NCBI GenBank assembly: GCA_028289345.1
Contig: JANQQL010000045.1
Span: forward strand, 1-64,000
Length of the DNA: 64,000 bases
Source of the DNA: Planctomycetota bacterium
GTDB taxonomy: Bacteria > Planctomycetota > B15-G4 > SIAN01
Reading direction: 5' to 3'
Positions 61,914 to 64,000 of this stretch are shown here, in pieces. The position numbers and the translations under genes are program-made. The notes beneath the pieces are model-generated. The model saw only the letters and a program-made list of their open reading frames with translations, was not told where the DNA came from and ran no database searches. The first letter of the stretch is position 1. Each line of letters starts with the position of its first letter.

Positions 61914-63131
61914 TCAAACGAAGCCGACCAAGCGCTGGATCAATCCCGGACGCTGCAGCTTGCGGATGGCCCGCACTTGGAGCTGTCGGATGCGCTCTCG
62001 GGAGACGTTCATGCGACGGCCGACCTCTTCGAGGGTCAGGGGCGGCTGGCCCTTCAAGCCGAAGCGGAGTTCGAGAATCTCTCGTTCGAGATCGCTCAGA
62101 GTGCCGAGCACCTCGGACAGGCGATCCTTCAGCATGGTGAACTCCATGCGGAAGGTGTCGTAGTTCTCGCTCTCGTCCGGCAACAGGGAGGCGAAGGTCT
62201 CTCCGTCTTCGTCAATCGCGACGTCCAGAGAGAAGTGGGTTCTCTCGGTTTGCAGCAGGTGACCAGCGACTTCCGGCTTCACGGCGAAGGCTTCCGACAC
62301 CTCGCGCACCGACACGTCCCGGTCGCGACGGGGCAGGATCCCTTCGCGGCGCAGGCGGCGCATCTTCTGCTGCAGGTAGTTGGGGACTCGCACGATGCCC
62401 TTGTTGAAAGCAATCGAACGTTCCACCGCCTGACGCACCCAGAAGGTGGCGTAGGTCTGGAAACGGACGTCCTTGCGCCACTCGAACTTCTCGACGGCAC
62501 GGATCAAGGCACCGTTGCCTTCTTGGACGAGGTCCATGACCGGGACCCCGTAGGTGCGGTAGCACAGGGAAATGTCCACCACCAGCGCGAGGTTGCGCTC
62601 GACAAAGTGGGCGCGGATCTGGTTCAGTTCGGAAGCGCGGGCACGGATATTCCTTTGGCGAGTCTGTCCGACGCTGCGAGCCCGCCCTTCCGAGGGCAGG
62701 TCGAGATCCTGGGCGTAAGTACGGGAGAACTCGCTGCCCAACACTTCCCGCAAGCGATCTTCGCGGATGCTCGCCTCGAAGATGGAGGTTTGGAAGCGGA
62801 TCTTCGCAAACTCGAGCCGACGACCGAGTCGGATCTCTTGCTCCTTGTCCATCTTCGGGTGGGAAGTGACTTGCCGGAGATAGCGACGCAGGTTGTCGTC
62901 ATCACCGAGCGCCGGGATGCGAGGACGCGGCGCCTTAGAGTTCGAGTCATCTTCCTCGTCAGGAAGGAACGGCAGATCACCAAGCTCTTTCAACAGCAGG
63001 TCCCGACGCTTGTCGTAACCACGCTTGATCTTGAGGACCTCGTCCAGGTCGAGCCAGGACAGGAAGCCCTTCTTCTTGGCGCGCTCCACCACCTCACGCA
63101 CCAGCCGTTCGTCGCGATCCGTTGCCTTCAT
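61914..63131 (-). CDS. RNA polymerase sigma-70 factor, primary or closely related type
   Basis: The 405-residue protein has a short region 1.1-like start (RAKKKGFLSWLDLDEVLKI), region 1.2 (LRRYLRQVTSHPKMDKEQEI), region 2 with the core-binding and -10 helices (ALVVDISLCYRTYGVPVMDL, RFQTYATFWVRQAVERSIAF), region 3 (VRVPNYLQQKMRRLRREGIL), and region 4 with the -35 helix-turn-helix (LTLEEVGRRMNVSRERIRQL). This is a full-length RpoD/SigA-type or alternative group 2 factor; the shortened region 1.1 leaves open which. Regulation is unclear, but a TGTACA dyad lies about 190 bases upstream. Confidence 0.92.
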   Translation of the reverse strand: MKATDRDERLVREVVERAKKKGFLSWLDLDEVLKIKRGYDKRRDLLLKELGDLPFLPDEEDDSNSKAPRPRIPALGDDDNLRRYLRQVTSHPKMDKEQEIRLGRRLEFAKIRFQTSIFEASIREDRLREVLGSEFSRTYAQDLDLPSEGRARSVGQTRQRNIRARASELNQIRAHFVERNLALVVDISLCYRTYGVPVMDLVQEGNGALIRAVEKFEWRKDVRFQTYATFWVRQAVERSIAFNKGIVRVPNYLQQKMRRLRREGILPRRDRDVSVREVSEAFAVKPEVAGHLLQTERTHFSLDVAIDEDGETFASLLPDESENYDTFRMEFTMLKDRLSEVLGTLSDLEREILELRFGLKGQPPLTLEEVGRRMNVSRERIRQLQVRAIRKLQRPGLIQRLVGFV

Positions 63132-63316
63132 AAAAGTCGGAGACCTATTTCGGCGAGCCGCCTTGCGCTAGCACGGATCGCATAGCCCAGGAGTAGATTC
63201 TCGATTCCATTCTCCTCCGACTTCTTTGCTTTTTACCGCATCCGCGGCGCGACCACGACACGCGGGAACCAAGAGCGGGACCGCCCCCCGGGATCCGAAA
63301 AACGGCAGGGGGACAC

Positions 63317-63331
63317 TGTACAAGCTGTACA
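63317..63331. promoter_or_regulatory. TGTACA-AGC-TGTACA dyad
   Basis: Two TGTACA palindromes spaced by three bases form an inverted and direct repeat about 190 bases before the sigma start on its strand. It could be an operator. Assignment rests on symmetry and position alone. Confidence 0.3.
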
Positions 63332-63647
63332 AAGGGGGCTGGCTCTCGACGGGGAAGGACTCCCCGTGCTCCATCACGTGGGGGGACGCCGGTGGACAGG
63401 CGATGATTGAGAGTATCACCGCCCACCACTGAATCAAGAAAACCGGCCAAGTGTGACGCCGGCAACGTTTGCCCATTCAGACCCAGGGGATTGCGAGGAT
63501 TCTTGGAACCATCGGTGTTCGGGAGACATCGAAGGGTTCACGCTTGGCCTTTCCCGGAATCCTTCTCCGGAGGTGGCCGGCGAACCAAAACAAAACTAGG
63601 ACGGACGGAGACTGGAAGCTTGCTTCCCTGTTCAAATCGTCCGAGAG

Positions 63648-63686
63648 AAAGCTCGCGAATAGGGCACTGGCGCGGGCTTTTTCTTT
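63648..63686 (+). terminator. Intrinsic terminator, plus direction
   Basis: AAAGCTCGCG and CGCGGGCTTT form a 10-bp stem (one G-U) with TTTCTTTT after it. No plus-strand gene ends nearby; it may end an unannotated RNA or, less well, the minus-strand gene at the right edge. Confidence 0.6.
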
Positions 63687-63819
63687 TGGATGGTCGACGC
63701 TTCCCTCGCTGATCGCACATCGTTCACCCGCGCATTGTCCGAACAAATGCGCAATCGTTCACGCACCGTCTCTTCGCGGATCCTTCACTCACCGCGAACA
63801 AGTCAAAAGCCTCAATCTC

Positions 63820-64000
63820 TCAACGGCTGTCATGAACCATGCGGGGAGAGCGAGCGATCTCGTTCAACAATTGTTCGACTTCGCCCAATCGATCGTGAAA
63901 GTGACCAGCAAATGATCGGTCAAAGGACGGGGCCGCCGCTCAGCACCATGCGGTAGGCAAGAAGTTGAAGGAACAGGTGGTACCCGGCCAAGGTGAGGTA
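63820..64000 (-). pseudogene. C-terminal end of a membrane protein, apparent frameshift
   Basis: From the right edge the minus strand reads YLTLAGYHLFLQLLAYRMVL, a hydrophobic C-terminal segment, and reaches a stop at 63920 in that frame. If one C is dropped from the C4 run (63929-63932) the reading continues GGPSFDRSFAGHFHDRLGEV, then EQLLNEIARSPRMVHDSR and a stop at 63820; this is coherent protein sequence. Either the gene really ends at 63920 or a base has been gained. Only the end is visible, so the family cannot be named. Confidence 0.4.

Larger units (their letters stand above)
63132..63819. other. Long non-coding stretch upstream of the sigma gene
   Basis: About 690 bases with no supported gene. 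It contains the TGTACA dyad (63317-63331) and a hairpin with a T run (63648-63686) that would end a plus-strand transcript, so a small RNA could start within it, but no known RNA family could be recognised. A plus-strand frame of 148 codons lacks protein-like composition over most of its length. Confidence 0.45.

Noticed and set aside
63469..63915. 148-codon plus-strand open frame
   Set aside because: Composition not protein-like, overlaps the terminator and the end of the right-edge gene on the other strand.

Overview
The window is high-GC bacterial DNA, almost fully coding. It most resembles a planctomycete or a relative with a similar secretome; no rRNA is present, so this is inference. 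The pointers are an ECF sigma factor of the TIGR02999 type facing a membrane Ser/Thr kinase with TPRs, a Ser/Thr kinase of the one-TM type, many signal-peptide proteins built from FG-GAP, VCBS, RHS/YD, parallel beta-helix and YadA-head-like repeats, and a recurring C-terminal beta-sandwich-like tail on several of these secreted proteins. No phage, CRISPR array or complete insertion sequence is visible.

Layout. 1-3.7 kb: the end of an alkaline-phosphatase/sulfatase-superfamily enzyme and a secreted beta-helix protein. 4.1-9.6 kb: the divergent ECF sigma/kinase pair, a small beta-rich protein behind the kinase, and an unknown secreted protein coupled to an 84-residue protein. 9.9-16 kb: a secreted M12B-like zinc protease, an erythromycin-esterase-like protein, a short outer-membrane-like protein and a TolB-like propeller. 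16-22.4 kb: a 2079-residue RHS protein. 22.6-31.6 kb: two VCBS proteins, a candidate frameshifted gene, a 41-residue candidate gene, a small secreted protein, a clan GH-A glycosidase-like protein, a membrane-anchored monooxygenase-like (ABM) protein and an FG-GAP gene broken by one TAG. 31.9-32.7 kb: an SRPBCC/ArsR pair. 33-40.3 kb: two giant divergent secreted paralogues of unknown function. 40.5-51.2 kb: FG-GAP protein, second RHS protein, FG-GAP plus IPT/TIG protein, YadA-head-like repeat protein. 51.5-64 kb: housekeeping character: a CAU tRNA, TPR lipoprotein, HAD hydrolase, TruD, a NhaD/citrate-type antiporter, a solute-binding-like protein, a translationally coupled FAD protein and glycosyltransferase, a primary-type sigma factor, and the end of a membrane protein at the right edge.

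How they may work together. The left four fifths reads as a surface/secretome island: large repetitive exported proteins with hydrolases among them, with the ECF sigma/kinase pair as a possible local signalling unit. The right fifth is ordinary cell maintenance and envelope sugar metabolism. The items most worth following are the divergent giant paralogues with a shared GGGxGDDVE motif, the two RHS proteins with unrelated tails and no visible immunity gene, the MITE-like palindrome near 57.9 kb, and three genes that look broken by single-base events (24.6, 30.8 and 63.9 kb), which may be real decay or sequence error.
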